A DNA stretch of 64,000 nt from Hydrangea macrophylla (GCA_033977485.1 CM066989.1:94879887-94943886), one strand, 5' to 3'; shown: positions 22,891-34,970, counted from the first letter of the stretch. The notes: generated by a model from the letters alone, not told the origin. Program-made: numbers and translations.

Positions 22891-24203
22891 GTGAGTTTGT
22901 ACACAAGTCAGTCCACACTTGATAACATTACTGTCATTGTCTATCTAAAGTCGTCACTGTCAGAATATGATACAATTCTCTCAAATTTTTATGTCACTAT
23001 AGATTCCCAAAGTCAGCAGCTAGGATCCTCATCTTGGGTCAGAAATTCAGACAACCGTTTGGTCAGGATCAGCCCACTAAGTTATTTCAGCATGAATCAG
23101 GAAGAGTTAGAAAACAGGGTCACCGAGTTGGGAGCAACCATAAATCAGCAGTCCGACAGCCTAGCCCAAGTCTTGAAATTCACGGAAGACCTAAAACAGC
23201 AATAGTCACAATACCCACCTGGGTTCCCACCACCACCGCCAGGGTTCATGCCACCACCTCCGCTGGGTTTTATACCACCTCCCATCCCTGTACATGAGAA
23301 CGACGGAAAAGAAGAATGGTTTCAAGGGGTCCCGCCGCCTGTGTATGAGAAAAAATTCCAAGAAAAGATGGAAAAGGTTGATAAGCTAGAATGCGTACTG
23401 AGGAAAAGCAAAGGGATTGATGACTACATGCTAGATCAGGAAGGCCTTTTTGATTAAGTTGAAACTGCTAGAGAACTTCAAGATGCCTGAAATTGACCAT
23501 TTTGATGGAACCGGGAATCCAAAGAGCCACGTAAAGTTGTGTATGAGTGTTTTCCAGTCAATGGGCTGCACCCATGAACACATCGCAATGATGTTTCCTT
23601 AGACCCTCACCAAGGCTGCTCTATCCTGGTTTATGACCTTGGAGGTTTCTAAGATGCAGACTTGGGAAGATATAGTCCGGGTCTTCGTTGATCATTACTC
23701 CTACAACCAAGAGCTCAATGTCACCATCCGGGATCTAGAGACTACCCGACAGAACTTCAGTGAGTCCTTCGCTGCGTTCTTGAGCATATGGAAGAATAAA
23801 GTAGCCCAGATGATCCACCGACCAGTCGAAAAGGAACAAGTTCGGATGTTGATCAAGAATCTACAACCACTATACCATGACAAGCTATTATACCAGTCCA
23901 TCTCAACATTTAAAGAACTGTTTGAGATTGAGACTAGAATTGAGGATGCAATCAGGGAAGGGAAAATCAAGAATGAAGAATCACAAAGCCAGTCCAAGAG
24001 GCCCGACTACTCCTGAAAACCTTCGGATGTCAATGCCTTTAGTAACCAACCCATGGCCTATTCTCCCTATACATACCAGCTCACAAACCAAACTAGCTCG
24101 CCTGGCCGCCCTTACCAAAAATAGAGTACACCGTGAATTTTCTAAGCTAGATATCTCGCCCTCCGTAGCCTTAGACCGCCTACTAAAAAAGGGGCACCTC
24201 CAA
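22891..24203 (+). pseudogene. gag: Ogre/Tat gag, N-terminal and capsid parts, broken
   Basis: Frame pieces give a heptad-like stretch (EELENRVTELGATINQQ) at 23090-23205, then a Pro-rich linker (PPPPPGFMPPPP) around 23215-23290. The capsid block runs from 23475 to about 24000: FKMPEIDHFDGTGNPKSHVK, TKAALSWFMTLE, TWEDIVRVFVDHYSYN, LRMLIKNLQ-like and FKELFEIETRIEDAIREG. This order matches gag of Tat/Ogre elements (DGTGNP, then ALxWF, then YGYN). A stop at 23457, one in the MMFP region near 23600 and frame changes make it non-functional. The frame is cut at 24203 by the solo LTR and resumes at 26973. Confidence 0.8.
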
Positions 24204-25029
24204 TGTCACGCCCCGCAGTAGCAAAAATAGAGAAAATAAATTCCTTTTTGGACCCGTAGGCCATGACAGTTGAAAGTCACCATATTGTCCATAACCAAAG
24301 TCAAACCATCAGAGTAATGATTCAAACCACACTTTGGAAAGTTCTAGGGTTGATATATAAAATCAGAGTTCAATACTAACTATTACAAACCATAAGTATC
24401 GCAGAAGTACAAATAAAGTATTACGGCAACATATGCTGATTACAAACTTAACTATTACAACGGTCTCTAAAACATAGGCATAAACTATCAACAGCAAGCT
24501 CCAAGTCTTCAGCTTGCGTAGTAGTCATCTCCAGCGTAGCCTCCGTCATCGTAGGCTCCATCCTCGTGGCCCCTATCCATGTATGCATCACCTGCATACT
24601 CATAACCCTGGCCAGCTGGACGTTGAATATCCAGCGGCATAAAACGCCGTCAGCTACGAAAGCCGAGTGAATGCAAATACTAACAGAGTATCTACAGATA
24701 TGTAGCATATAACAACAACATCAATAAAAAGGATCATCTCATCGTTCGTATGTATGTATGCACCAATCCAAGATATAATACGGACGTCATCCCCTTTCCC
24801 ATCTAGCACGTAGCCCAACGCCTCATGACTCATTTATCCTCGACACGTAGTCTCACACATAACATAGACTCTTAGGTCCACATTAATCAGACACGTAGTC
24901 CCATACCTACGGTCTGTTTACTCTTGACACGCAGTCCCAACGTTTCGGCCAACCCGCCCTGACATGGTTACTACGACACATAGCCCTTATATGATACAGC
25001 ACGTAGCAATTATTACCGTACACAGCTCA

Positions 25030-25645
25030 TATCACAGCACACAACTCTATTACATCTCAGCACACAGCACTATCATTTCTCAGCACACAGCACTATTATT
25101 TCTCAGCACACAGCACTATTAGTTCTCAGCAGACAGCACTATTATTTCTCAGTACACAGCACTATTATTTCTCAGCACACAGCACTATTAGTTCTCAGCA
25201 CACAGCACTATTGTTTTTCAGCACACAGCACTATTGTTACTCAGCACACAGCACTTTTGTTACTCAGCACACAGCACTTTTGTTACTCAGCACACAACAC
25301 TTTTGTTTCTCAGCACACAGCACTTTTGTTACTCAGCACACATCACTTTTGTTACTCAGCACACAACACTTTTGTTACTCAGCACACAACACTTTTGTTT
25401 CTCAGCACACAGCACTTTTGTTTCTCAGCACACAACACTTTTGTTACTCAGCACACAGCACTTTTGTTACTCAGCACACAGCACTTTTGTTACTCAGCAC
25501 ACATCACTTTTATTTCTCAGCACACAGCACTTTTGTTACTTAGCACACAGCACTTTTGTTACTCAGCACACAGCACTTTTGTTACTCAGCACACAGCACT
25601 TTGTTACTCAGCACACAACACTTTTGTTTCTCAGAACATTACGGC
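25030..25645. repeat. 23-bp minisatellite in the solo LTR
   Basis: About 25 units of CTCAGCACACAGCACTTTTG plus TTA or TTT. Early units read CACTATTA in place of CACTTTTG. Because 23 is not a multiple of three, all three plus frames stay open over the array; these are not genes. Degenerate ACACGTAGTCC units flank it (about 24790-25000 and 25660-25750). Confidence 0.9.
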
Positions 25646-26402
25646 CACCTGCCCCAATACATAATACTCAACACGAAGTCCTACTACTATAGCCTCCCAT
25701 ATCCGACACGTAGTCCAACTCTATCATACGTCGACCAGACACGAAGTCCCGAACCTGTCCCAGCACCTGGGATTCCACACTCAACATCATACGGTCTTAG
25801 TGACCGCATTCACGCGCACCCATAAATAGTATTGACCTCCGCGGTCAATAGACCCACTAATATGCACGTCGGCTTCTCAATCTCGTCATTATCTCATATA
25901 TATCAAAAGGATATAACAATACCAGGAAAATACAGGGTATTACACATAACAACATTCAAACCCAAACTAGAATGAAATATTAGGCATCGTGTATGATTCT
26001 AGTAAAAATAGGGCACAGGGGTATTTTGGTCATTTTCCAGTTTATAAGTCAGGATCCGAAAAATGTAAAAGTTACGTGAGATTAAATAAATAAGTATTCA
26101 TGTTGTAAGTTAAGAGTTTTCGATCCCCGTTAAGAAAATATCTTGATTTCAGTCGATTTAAGTGAAAATAGATCACAAGGGTATTTTGGTCATTTTCCAG
26201 TTTTGTACGTCCACAACCGAATTTTATAAAAGTTCCGTGAGATTAAATAAATAAGTATTCATGTTGGAAGTTAAGAGTTTTCGATCCTCATTAAGAATCC
26301 ATCTCGATTCCAGTCGTATTTGAAAATACCAGTTTATCGTATTTATACCGTATTTATCTAAATACGTAATATAATACGTATAAGCATCACATAATTAATA
26401 TA

Positions 26403-26640
26403 AATCATAATCATAATCATAATCATAATCATAATCATAATCATGTGTTCATAACAAAGTGTAATATAAATAGCTGAGTGAGTTGGAGACTCACCTAAAT
26501 TCGCAGAATAATAATGCCGAGAAAACCCGAAGAATCTTCGAATATAAAATTCCAGCTTCAAATAGCGTTCTTGGTGTTCTTTGTGTTTGTGTGTGTGTTC
26601 TTGGTGTTCTTGGTGTTTGTGTGTGTGTTCTTGGTGTTTG
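26403..26640. repeat. Microsatellites in the solo LTR
   Basis: (AATCAT)n at about 26403-26443 and a GTTCTTGGTGTT / GTGTGTGT cluster at about 26570-26640. Both are ordinary slippage repeats. Confidence 0.8.
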
Positions 26641-26967
26641 TGTAAGCATTAGGATAACTTCTCAACCTCATATGTCTAAGGATAAATGTAATGGAATGGT
26701 CTCATATATATAGGAACCAAGGAGGGACCTCACCTTGCAATTACCAAGAGTTAAAGGTTCGAAGGATAATTATTTCCTTAGGGCATGTTTGGTTGGAAAA
26801 TCATAACTGGTCCAAATATACCAGATATTCACAAATCTGCTAAATTTCTGTTTCTAAAAATTCTGAAAATTTATAATCGAGTTCTATAAATACTGAATAT
26901 TATAATCACAACATAAAAACACTTATTCATCTTGGGAAATAAATATTTAAAAATTGCGGGTATTACA

Positions 26968-27330
26968 TCCAACTCCTTCAGCCTCATGCCGATCGCCCAC
27001 CACATAATTGTGACCTGTCCAAATAATGTTCCTACTACCAAGGCCCAGGCCATGACACCGACCAGTGCATACGTCTCCGCCATGATATCCAAGACCTCAT
27101 TGACCAAAGAATCATCGAGCCACCATCCATCCAACCCCATGTCACCCAAAATGTCAGCTTCATTGAACCTAAGCCCCTGGCCTATCCTTTCAAATGATCC
27201 CCTTCGCTGAGGCCAATGATTGTTGGAGCTATGCGGTGAGTTGAAAGTGTTGGAACTACTACTGAAAATAATGATAAGAATAAGCGAGTCATTGTGACAC
27301 TCCATTTGAGACCAGGTCGAGTCAAGTCGA
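26968..27330 (+). pseudogene. gag: Ogre/Tat gag C-terminal part after the solo LTR
   Basis: The frame resumes with LLQPHADRPPHNCDLSK and a degenerate zinc-binding-like block CSYYQGPGHDTDQCIRLRHD, followed by IQDLID. In the family this reads C-x2-H-x4-GHDTEDC and then the QDLID block. Stops are frequent. Joining it to 24203 across the TSD restores register with the upstream block, which proves the solo LTR is an insertion. Confidence 0.75.
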
Positions 27331-30300
27331 GTCTGTTATATGTTTTGAAGTTTAGTCTTGTTGTCGAGTCTGTCTGTCATCTAGTTGTTATGAGTCTGTG
27401 TCGAGTAATATAATCCTTCTCTTTTGATAGAATAAAATCTCATTTTTCTTAACCTGATGTGTCTAGTCATAAATGTATGAATCGCTGAACTGAAGTGTCA
27501 CTTTTCAAATTACCATGGATATTACTATGCTAAAAAAACTTCTTTTGCATCAAACAAAAAAAAAAGAATCCTGAAAAGGTCAAAGTCAATTTCGTGCTAA
27601 CGCCGATGAATAGCTGAGAATTGAATAGTCTTACTTTAAGAATTTATAAATGCTTTTGCTCGAATCTCAAAAGACATAGTTGGAACTGACTTGGGGCTTG
27701 TCCAACACCCTTTTTTTTTTACCATTTCAAAGCCTTGGGCCCAACCCAATTGATAGCCATATAAATCTGTGCGGACTTGGTCCTTGATAGTAGCCAAACA
27801 TTTCAGTGAGTTTCATCTCCACTTTAAAAAAAATAATCAAAAAAAAGAAAAAGAAAAGCTCGCTAGGTTGAAAACCCGAAAAGGGCACCTAGGCAAAAGT
27901 TAGAGCTAAAAGGTATTGATTTCCAAGATCTGACCCTAGCCAGTCAAAATGATGGAGAAAATGAAAGAAAGAAAATTTTGGTGATGTAGAGAATTGTATG
28001 CTTCAAGGTATATCATAAAACGTGCCTAGCTCATGTTGCAAAAAGCTCGGAACGACTATAAACAAATTAACATGAACATTATGAAATTTTTAGATTGCAA
28101 TGAGAAGATCTCACATGAATCAACTATGTGAAAAGAAAAATTGACTGGCTAGGTGAAAGTAAAAAGGATCAATCCTCAAAAAAAAAAAAAAAAGGAAAAG
28201 AAAAGAAAAGAAAAGAAAAGAAAGGGAGACCAAAACTAAATCCTCTTATTCAAGGCTACCACAAGTGACCCAAAGTTGAACTTATATAACGATTGGCTTG
28301 AAAGACCCCTCTTTTTCAAAGACCTTATGTTGAACTACGCTCGACCTGATTCCCACTCGAGGATACATAGGCAACTGCATCGGTTTGGTCGACACCATCA
28401 TAATCAACCCCCCTTCTTTCAAAGCCTTGGCCCGAACTACATTGGACTTGATCCCCGCTCGGGGGTACGTAGGCAGACTTTCAAAAAGAAAACAAGGATG
28501 GCTTGCCAGGTCGAAAATCCGAAAGGACGCCTAAGCAAAAATTAGAGCTAAATCCAAAGTGAGTAATAACAAAAGAGAGAAAAGAGCTCGCTAGTCTCTA
28601 GGCAAAAGTTATGATCATCTGAGAGATTAAAAGTTGCGATCCTTACCTCAAGCCAGAAATTACCTTCCACACTAGGGGCAAACTTTGGCTACCTGCCCCG
28701 TTTGCCAAAATTTTACTATCTACCCTTCATATAAGGGGCAAACTTCGGTCACCTACCTCATTTGCCCAAAACCTCCAATAGACCATCGTCCAAACTAGGG
28801 GCAAACTTTGGTCACCACTTCGTTTGCCTATGAATTCCACTTCCTATACCTCAAACTAGGGGTTTGCCTAATACGAGCCCTTCACACCAAGGGTGAGTTT
28901 TCAAGTCACCAAGTTATTTTAATAATTTTGAAATAAAGCATCTTTTATTCTAATGGGTAAGGCACTAATTCAAAGCACTTCCTGGGAGAAGTAGAGAATT
29001 GATTAGATCAATAGGGAGGATTTTCAAAAACCAGATTTATCAGCAAAGTGCTATCATATTAAGATGAGGAGTGAACATAAAAGATGAGCGGTACATCATT
29101 TATGATAGAGGCATATTGGATCGTGGAAACTTGAGAATCATGTCCGAGTCAATCCTTCTTTGCTTGAGTCAGTGGTAATCTGACCAAAAGTGTGTCAGAG
29201 AACAAGGTTTCATACAAACTAACCCAACTTTCCTTGTCATCGTCATTCCTGTCAAGTCCATTCATCCTGATGGTCTCAAATGTGTGGGTTTAAGGTGATT
29301 CCTAATTATAAAAACTGTGGCTACAAGCAGAAGTACCAAACATCATTACTGCACTAGTCAAGGTCGCAATATGAGAAGTGTCCCAAGTATGAGTAGGATA
29401 AACTCGTAAGTGGTTGCAAACTACAAACCGATAGTTGCTTCTCAAGGCGGTTGATTGGAGGGAATATTCCCAACACCTATTGTTGATCTAATCAGAGTCT
29501 AGATGTGTTGATGAGGTGTGTCGATGAGATGTGTTGTTGAGGTGTTTTAGGGTCCAAAGCCTAGATGTGTTGATGAGGAGTGTTGATAAGATGTGTTTTT
29601 GAGGTGCTTTAGGGCTCAGAGTTCAAATGTATTGATAAGATGTGTTGTTTTGGGGCTCAGAGTCCAAGTTTGCTGATGACATGTTTTATGAGGATGTTTT
29701 AGGGCCCAGAGATTAAAGGAGCATCGAATAATACCAGAAGAGTTGAGAAGCATTGTTGGAGCATCGAGGAACACTAGAAGAGTTGAGGAACATCAGATGT
29801 GTTGAGGAGCATCAGATTTTGTTGAAGAGCATCGTTAAAGAGTTGAGGAACATCAGATGTGTTAAGGAGCATCATTGAAGAGTTGAGGAACATCAGATGT
29901 GTTGAGGAGCATCATTGAAGAGTTGAGGAACATCAGATGTGTTGAGGAGCATCAGATTTGTTGAGGAGCATCGTTAAAGAGTTGAGGAGCATCAGATGCG
30001 TTGAAGAGCGTCGTTGAAGGAGCATCAGATGTGTTAAGGAGCACCATTATAGATTTGAGGAGCATTGTTAAGATTTGAAGAACACCATTGAGAATCAAGG
30101 AGCATTGAGAAGCACCGTCGAAGATTTGAGGAACAACATAAGTGCCGTTGAGAATTGAGGATCATCATTGAAATTTGAGAAGCACTGTTGAGATCTGAGA
30201 GTCACTGAGTCTATAGCATCACGATTAAGGGAGCACGAGTCAAGTCTAGTGGGTCATTTCACTCACTAAACACAACAAATTGGGCATAACATGACACATA

Positions 30301-30705
30301 GCCCATCGGTCGTGGCACACACAAATCACAAAGCCCACTAGGAGTGGCAAATACACCACGAGCACTCTTTTGAGCACCGCAGTATCACTTTGAACACCAT
30401 GCTTTTCCTTGGGTAATACCCCTGGGTCAAGATCCCTCATAAGTCTGTTAGTCGTAGTGAATCGTAGATCACCAAGCCCACTGAGAGTAGCGAATACACA
30501 GAACACATGTGCTAGGACCATAAGTGCTTTAGAAAATAACACAAGCTCACTCGGAGTGGCACACAGCACCAGCTCATGCTAGGATCAGAACACTAGACAT
30601 GATAGGACTTAGGACACAATTTATATCACATCCATGCATTGCATATCATCCTCATAGCATGGCATCCGCCTGTCTTGTTTTGCATGTGCTTATTTTTTTG
30701 TGTCC
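27331..30705 (+). other. Non-coding interior of Ogre-type element with repeats
   Basis: No pol motif in any frame. Contents: A-rich stretch and AAAAG microsatellite near 28180-28225; two decayed copies of the hairpin motif (28331-28374 and 28431-28475); three to four units of GGGGCAAACTTTGG with CGTTTGCC at 28675-28870; a long degenerate array of GAGGAGCATCAGATGTGTTG at about 29510-30200; and repeats of ACTAGGAGTGGC type at 30320-30560. Confidence 0.65.
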
Positions 30706-30768
30706 CGAACTACGTCCTGGTCTGATTCCCTTTGGGATACGTAGGTAGCTCACAAAGAGCACGACCAG
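30706..30768 (+). ncRNA. Conserved double-hairpin RNA element upstream of the Ogre 3' LTR
   Basis: Outer stem CTACGT (30710-30715) with ACGTAG (30739-30744); inner stem TCCC/GGGA (30727-30730 and 30734-30737) with loop TTT. It is followed by a second hairpin GCTC-ACAAA-GAGC and the tail ACGACCAGCAC. The same design occurs in element C (63088-63160, minus strand) at the same distance from the 3' LTR. Likely a cis-acting genomic RNA element rather than an independent gene. Confidence 0.55.
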
Positions 30769-30905
30769 CACTGACCTCAGCATCATGATTTTCATCATTC
30801 CATCTTTGCAACACTTTTATCCTAAATCTATAGCCTCCAAAAAGACCTGTCTCTTAAAAGCTTTGGCACTCGCTTGCGACATGCGTTGCCTCGCAAGTTC
30901 ATGCT

Positions 30906-30918
30906 AAGAGGGGAAAAC
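30906..30918 (+). other. Polypurine tract of Ogre-type element
   Basis: AAGAGGGGAAAAC directly precedes the LTR start TGTCGACAC. Element C has GAAGAGGGGCAAAC in the same place, which supports both calls. Confidence 0.8.
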
Positions 30919-33900
30919 TGTCGACACACCATTTTGTCGGCTATCAGATTTAGGAGACCCATAACTTGGTAGTTGACAATAATTGTAAAAAACTCAAAAG
31001 GACTCCTGGAAGTTAGTTCTATCTTTCAAAATGTTCAGAATGACCAAAATACCCCTGAAAGCCCCAAAACTCCCAGATTTGGGCCGAAAGTTCTGGAAAA
31101 ATGCTACATCATAAAAAAATACTATAAATGAGTTTTGAAGCAAAATTAGATGAAATCGTCAGCTCCCAGAGACCCCTAGAAGTTCCGGAAGTTCCCCGAT
31201 AGTCCCCGTTGACCGGTCTAACTTAGGTTTGACCAGGGTTTGAGCGAAATCATCCAAATTCGCCAAAAAATTTTGAGATCATTCTAGATCATGTGAAAAG
31301 TACTAAAATGAGTTTTAAAAGAAAATCGGACAAAAACGTCAGCTCTTGGGATCTCCCAGAGGTTCCCAGAACTTCAAAGAAATCCTAGGTTTGACCGATT
31401 TGACCTAAAAGTGGACTTTAAAACCAGAGCACTGTATCATTTTTCAAACATTTTTCATTGAGACTAGAGGTCAATAGTTTTCCAACAGTATATCGCACAT
31501 GATTCATGGATTTAAAACGAATTTATTATGAATTTTCGATGGTGAAAAATGCAATTAAATCGGCTTTTATCGCGAATACCGCAAATCATTTTAAAGTGAC
31601 CTATATTTAAACTATTTTTATGTAAAGTAGACTCTAGTACCTTTCCAACGGTATATTACAACCTCAGTTTGGAGTTTATATGCATTTTCTGTGAATTTCG
31701 GACGAAATAGGGCCTTTTTGCGAATACCAGAACCTTTGGGGGCCTAAACACAAATTTCTGGGCATCTGAGGAGCAATGCCGCGGAGGAACTAGGCTACTG
31801 CCGTGGTGGCACATGGCCAGTGCCGCGGTGGCACTCAATTCCCTCAAAATCCATTTTTGTAATTATTTTGGGTGTCCAAATTGAATAATTAAAGACCAAA
31901 ACGATGTAGTTTTATGTTCACAGATGTTTGGGACCAATGGGAGCACTTTCTAAATCCCAAAACCACCCCAAATTGGCCTATATAACCCCCCTTTGCTCTT
32001 CATTTTGGGGGGAATCAAGTGCAAAGCTTGAAAAAGTTGTAGAGCGAAAGAGAGATAGAGATAGGTTTAGAAGAGAGAAAGGGAGCTTCTCCCACTTATT
32101 TTCTATAAGAAACTGATTTTTTAATCTTGTTTTCTTCCATTACCTCTCTTATTCTTCACATTCAAATCCTTCCCAACCACCATTCTTGAGCAATCTTGAG
32201 TTAGGAAGCTAATTCCATGTCCAAATGTCAATAATATGAGTGAAACGCCAAGCTACAAGTCCAAAATCACATTGATTATCATCTATTGACTGTTATTATT
32301 TTCTTGTTTATATAAATGTTCATCTCTACTCACCACATTTCTTTTTTTTATTTTCGTTGATTACTTACATGCTTATCATTATCTAGATGACATGTCGTTT
32401 GAGGAGAGTGAATCCTTATGGATAGTAGCTCTTGATCTCAAAGACATGTTTGATGGATGATGATTTTAACTTCAATACATTCATATGTATTCTTGAAGTC
32501 ATATTCTCAAACAAAACTATGTTTGTGCAATTAATATTGGGAGTTCTTGATGATGAGTTTGATGTTGATTTCTTAAGTGGTCTTAATCCCCTTTTTGTGC
32601 AAAAAATGTGCTTTTAAAACCCCTATTTCAAAACCCCTCTAAAACCCTAACATTTGGATTCCAAGAAAACAAGCCTTGTTTTACAAAATATCTTCAAAAC
32701 AGTGAGTTACTTAACTTCAAAGAATTATTCTAAGTTCAATACTCAATATATTAATGCAAGACCACTTGGAAAGTTTCCCTAACTTGTTGGAGAACACCCA
32801 TGATTTTTGGTTTGACTTGGAAACACTTGAAAGAGGTCCATTTGGACCCAAACATTCCTTTCAAACATTCTGCTTTTGCTGTCACAGCTGTTAGGTTGAA
32901 TTTCAATTTGTTTTTCAGAAAGCTTTTCCAAATGGAGTGGTCCCAACTCATTTTTCTCTTGAACTTCAGTGTCTTAAGGAACTTTTCGTATAATACGGGC
33001 CTCTATATGTTTTGTTTACATTTTCTAATATTTTTTGACATTTCAGTCGACAGTACGGACTCTGTTCCTGCATAACTTCTATTGTTTATAGGATTTCTCT
33101 CAAACTGTAATAGTTATTGAAGATTGAATTTTTGATATGTGTTCTAGACACAATAAGGATGATCTCCATAAAAATTCATGAACTAAAAACATTTCTATCA
33201 CCACTTTTCATTTTTCACACGATCAACTCACTGTTCTGTCCACTATTCACAGCAAGCATTTTTTTACTCTCATGCTTTGATTTGATGCACACATGCACTC
33301 CAAATTAGTTCATATCTTAGGAAGTAGTCCATACTACATTTGTACATATCCTATAATAATTTTCTTCATGCATACTCTAGACTTCTAAGTCACTTTAGAA
33401 AGTCCATGTACACAAACACACTACAACATTTGCACATTCTAGAACCATTCATTGCATCCATGCAAGATTTGGAGTTTTAGTAATTCCTAATCTAAGAGGA
33501 TTATAAGGAATGAACTTGATCACACGTTCATGCTTCCCCTCGATCTAATCTACCTTTCTCATCCGTCCCGGGGATTGAGAGGTCCTTTTTTCTCAAAGAT
33601 TAACATGCATCATTCTAGCTTGCTAAGCACGTTTTGATTATTTGTTTCAAGAACAATCCATGTTCGAAAAACTTGATTACTTGATACATGATTAGACGAT
33701 TTTTCCTAGGTTTGTTTGTGTAATCTTTCACCTTTGCATTGTGTGATATTTGATTTAGATCTTATGAATGATATCTTATCTTTTGATCTTCAATTTCAAG
33801 ATTCTTATGAGATGTAATATACTATCATAGTATTAATTGTCGAACCAAACATTGTATAAGATGATTATTTGGATGCTAATTGAGGCCCGTCGAGAGACAG

Positions 33901-34150
33901 GGCGAGTTGAGAGTGTTTTAGTCTCAACAAAGGCTTTTTCCTCTCTCATACCAAAACCCCGAGCCAAGTTCTTTGGTTACGAAGGGCCGGTGCTCTTTAT
34001 CCATTCGGGTGAGTCAAAATTAGGTTTCTTGGTTCCTTAAAGACCAAGTGGCGACTCTGTATCTATTTTCAACAAACCTCCCTTTTTTTTCTTTGATTCA
34101 AATCAATTTCAAAACAACCGAAAGAGTACGATCGACTCCGCGTGTCCACA
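30919..34150 (+). repeat. Ogre-type right LTR (3232 bp)
   Basis: TGTCGACACACC start and GTGTCCACA end. The part from about 31680 aligns along its length with the split left LTR. It contains TATATAA near 31979 and a conserved G-run near 32006. It is non-coding; short frames are chance. No target-site repeat can be tested because the left LTR is truncated. Confidence 0.85.
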
Positions 34151-34500
34151 GGGAGGTCAAAATTTCTTACCCTGATTGGGAAAAATTCATCATGACTATC
34201 CGCTATGCAAACTCTTGCAAAATAGTGTATAACTTCTGACTCTTTAGTCTCTAATTAATTTAAGCAAAACTTTGAGGTAAGACTCTTATTCAAATTATTA
34301 GTCTAGTGTGTACCATCACATAGCTTTCTTAATGACAACCGCTTCGAGTAGTGGCTCCGAGGGGAGTTCACCCTCCAGAACGTCTCAGTAATTCTATCCA
34401 TGGGAAGCTCATATCTAGTAACCATTGAATACAATATTGTCCGAAGGGAGTGATCACAGATAACTCTGTGACTCATGGTATCTATCCACCTTATAATGAA
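34151..34500. other. Flank shared by the Ogre-type element and element A
   Basis: No gene. The sequence continues at 57543 once element A is removed (TSD ATGAA). Words such as CGCTTCGAGTAGTGG and CTCAGTAATTCTATCCATGG resemble old copia-type LTR sequence, but I cannot place it firmly. Confidence 0.4.
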
Positions 34501-34902
34501 TGATTCGAGGTGAAAAATGCATATTTATAACGTATTACATGGTCTTTTATGCATAGTTTTATCCCCAAAATCCCTACATTTAGGTGCATTCTAATAACAA
34601 TGTTCTTTTTTATTGTATTAATGCTAAAATATATGTTTTTGCATTGTTTTATAGGTATTAGGATGTAAATCAATGAAGTGGAGCTAAAGAAAAGTGATTC
34701 TGGTGGATAGAACAACGTAAGCAGCTGAGAAAACGCCAATTTTGACAATGAAGACTTCAGATTCGGAAGATTTTCCCAGAGATATAAAATGTATATCTTT
34801 GAGTTATGGTTGCGTGGCCGCAAACGAGAGGTCAATCCGAGGTCCGACTAAAAAGTTGTGGACATTCTACCATCGATGCGCAGAGCTGTCAAAATCAGAG
34901 AG

Positions 34903-34970
34903 TTCAATCGATTGAGCCGAGTTCAATCGATCGAACCTTCGATCGATCGAACTAAGCCCGATCGATCGAA
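34903..34970. promoter_or_regulatory. Palindrome array 1, element A left LTR (4 motifs)
   Basis: Starts 34903/34922 and 34938/34957: two pairs 19 bp apart, 16 bp between pairs. Motifs are TTCAATCGATTGAG, TTCAATCGATCGAA, TTCGATCGATCGAA and CCCGATCGATCGAA. The array ends 42 bp before the TATA box. Confidence 0.8.

Larger units (their letters stand above)
24204..26967 (-). mobile_element. Solo LTR of a Tekay-related family
   Basis: Edges TGTCACGCC at 24204 and GGTATTACA at 26967 match the Tekay LTR ends. Flanks are the perfect 5-bp repeat TCCAA (24199-24203 and 26968-26972), and gag continues across the site. There is no interior, so it is the product of recombination between two LTRs. The body differs from the Tekay LTR at 8323 except for its ends and the AG|GTGAGT donor-like site (intron start 26494). 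A second GGGTATTACA lies inside at 25935-25944. A TATA box is likely at about 26704-26711 (minus). No GATC palindrome array is present. Confidence 0.9.
8208..34150 (+). mobile_element. Ogre/Tat-type Ty3/gypsy element, nested and lacking pol
   Basis: Left LTR remnant (8208-8322 plus 18904-21267), a PBS just inside it (21271), a gag-like pseudogene, a PPT (30906-30918) and a full right LTR (30919-34150) define one plus-strand element. The left LTR lacks about the first 750 bp present in the right one, so no TSD can be tested. A Tekay element is nested in the left LTR and a solo LTR in gag. Without the solo LTR the interior is about 6.9 kb. It holds gag remnants and minisatellites but no recognisable protease, reverse transcriptase, RNase H or integrase, so it was non-autonomous or lost pol. 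Assignment rests on gag motifs, the PBS TGGCGACTCTGCTGGGGA (typical of Ogre, tRNA-Arg) and the LTR edges TGTCGACAC...TCCACA. Confidence 0.75.

Noticed and set aside
25030..25645. CRISPR-like array
   Set aside because: Units are contiguous without unique spacers, and the context is a plant LTR.
25211..25825. Long overlapping plus-strand frames rich in TQHTALLLL
   Set aside because: They translate a 23-bp minisatellite in all three frames; no codon structure or motif supports a gene.
24204..25944. Solo LTR ending at 25944
   Set aside because: Flanks would be TCCAA and CATAA. Extending to 26967 gives a perfect TCCAA repeat and rejoins gag.
30721..30731. tRNA B-box-like GGTCTGATTCC in the hairpin element, possible tRNA or SINE
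   Set aside because: Two mismatches to the B-box, no A-box at the right distance and no cloverleaf; the hairpin pairing explains the conservation better.
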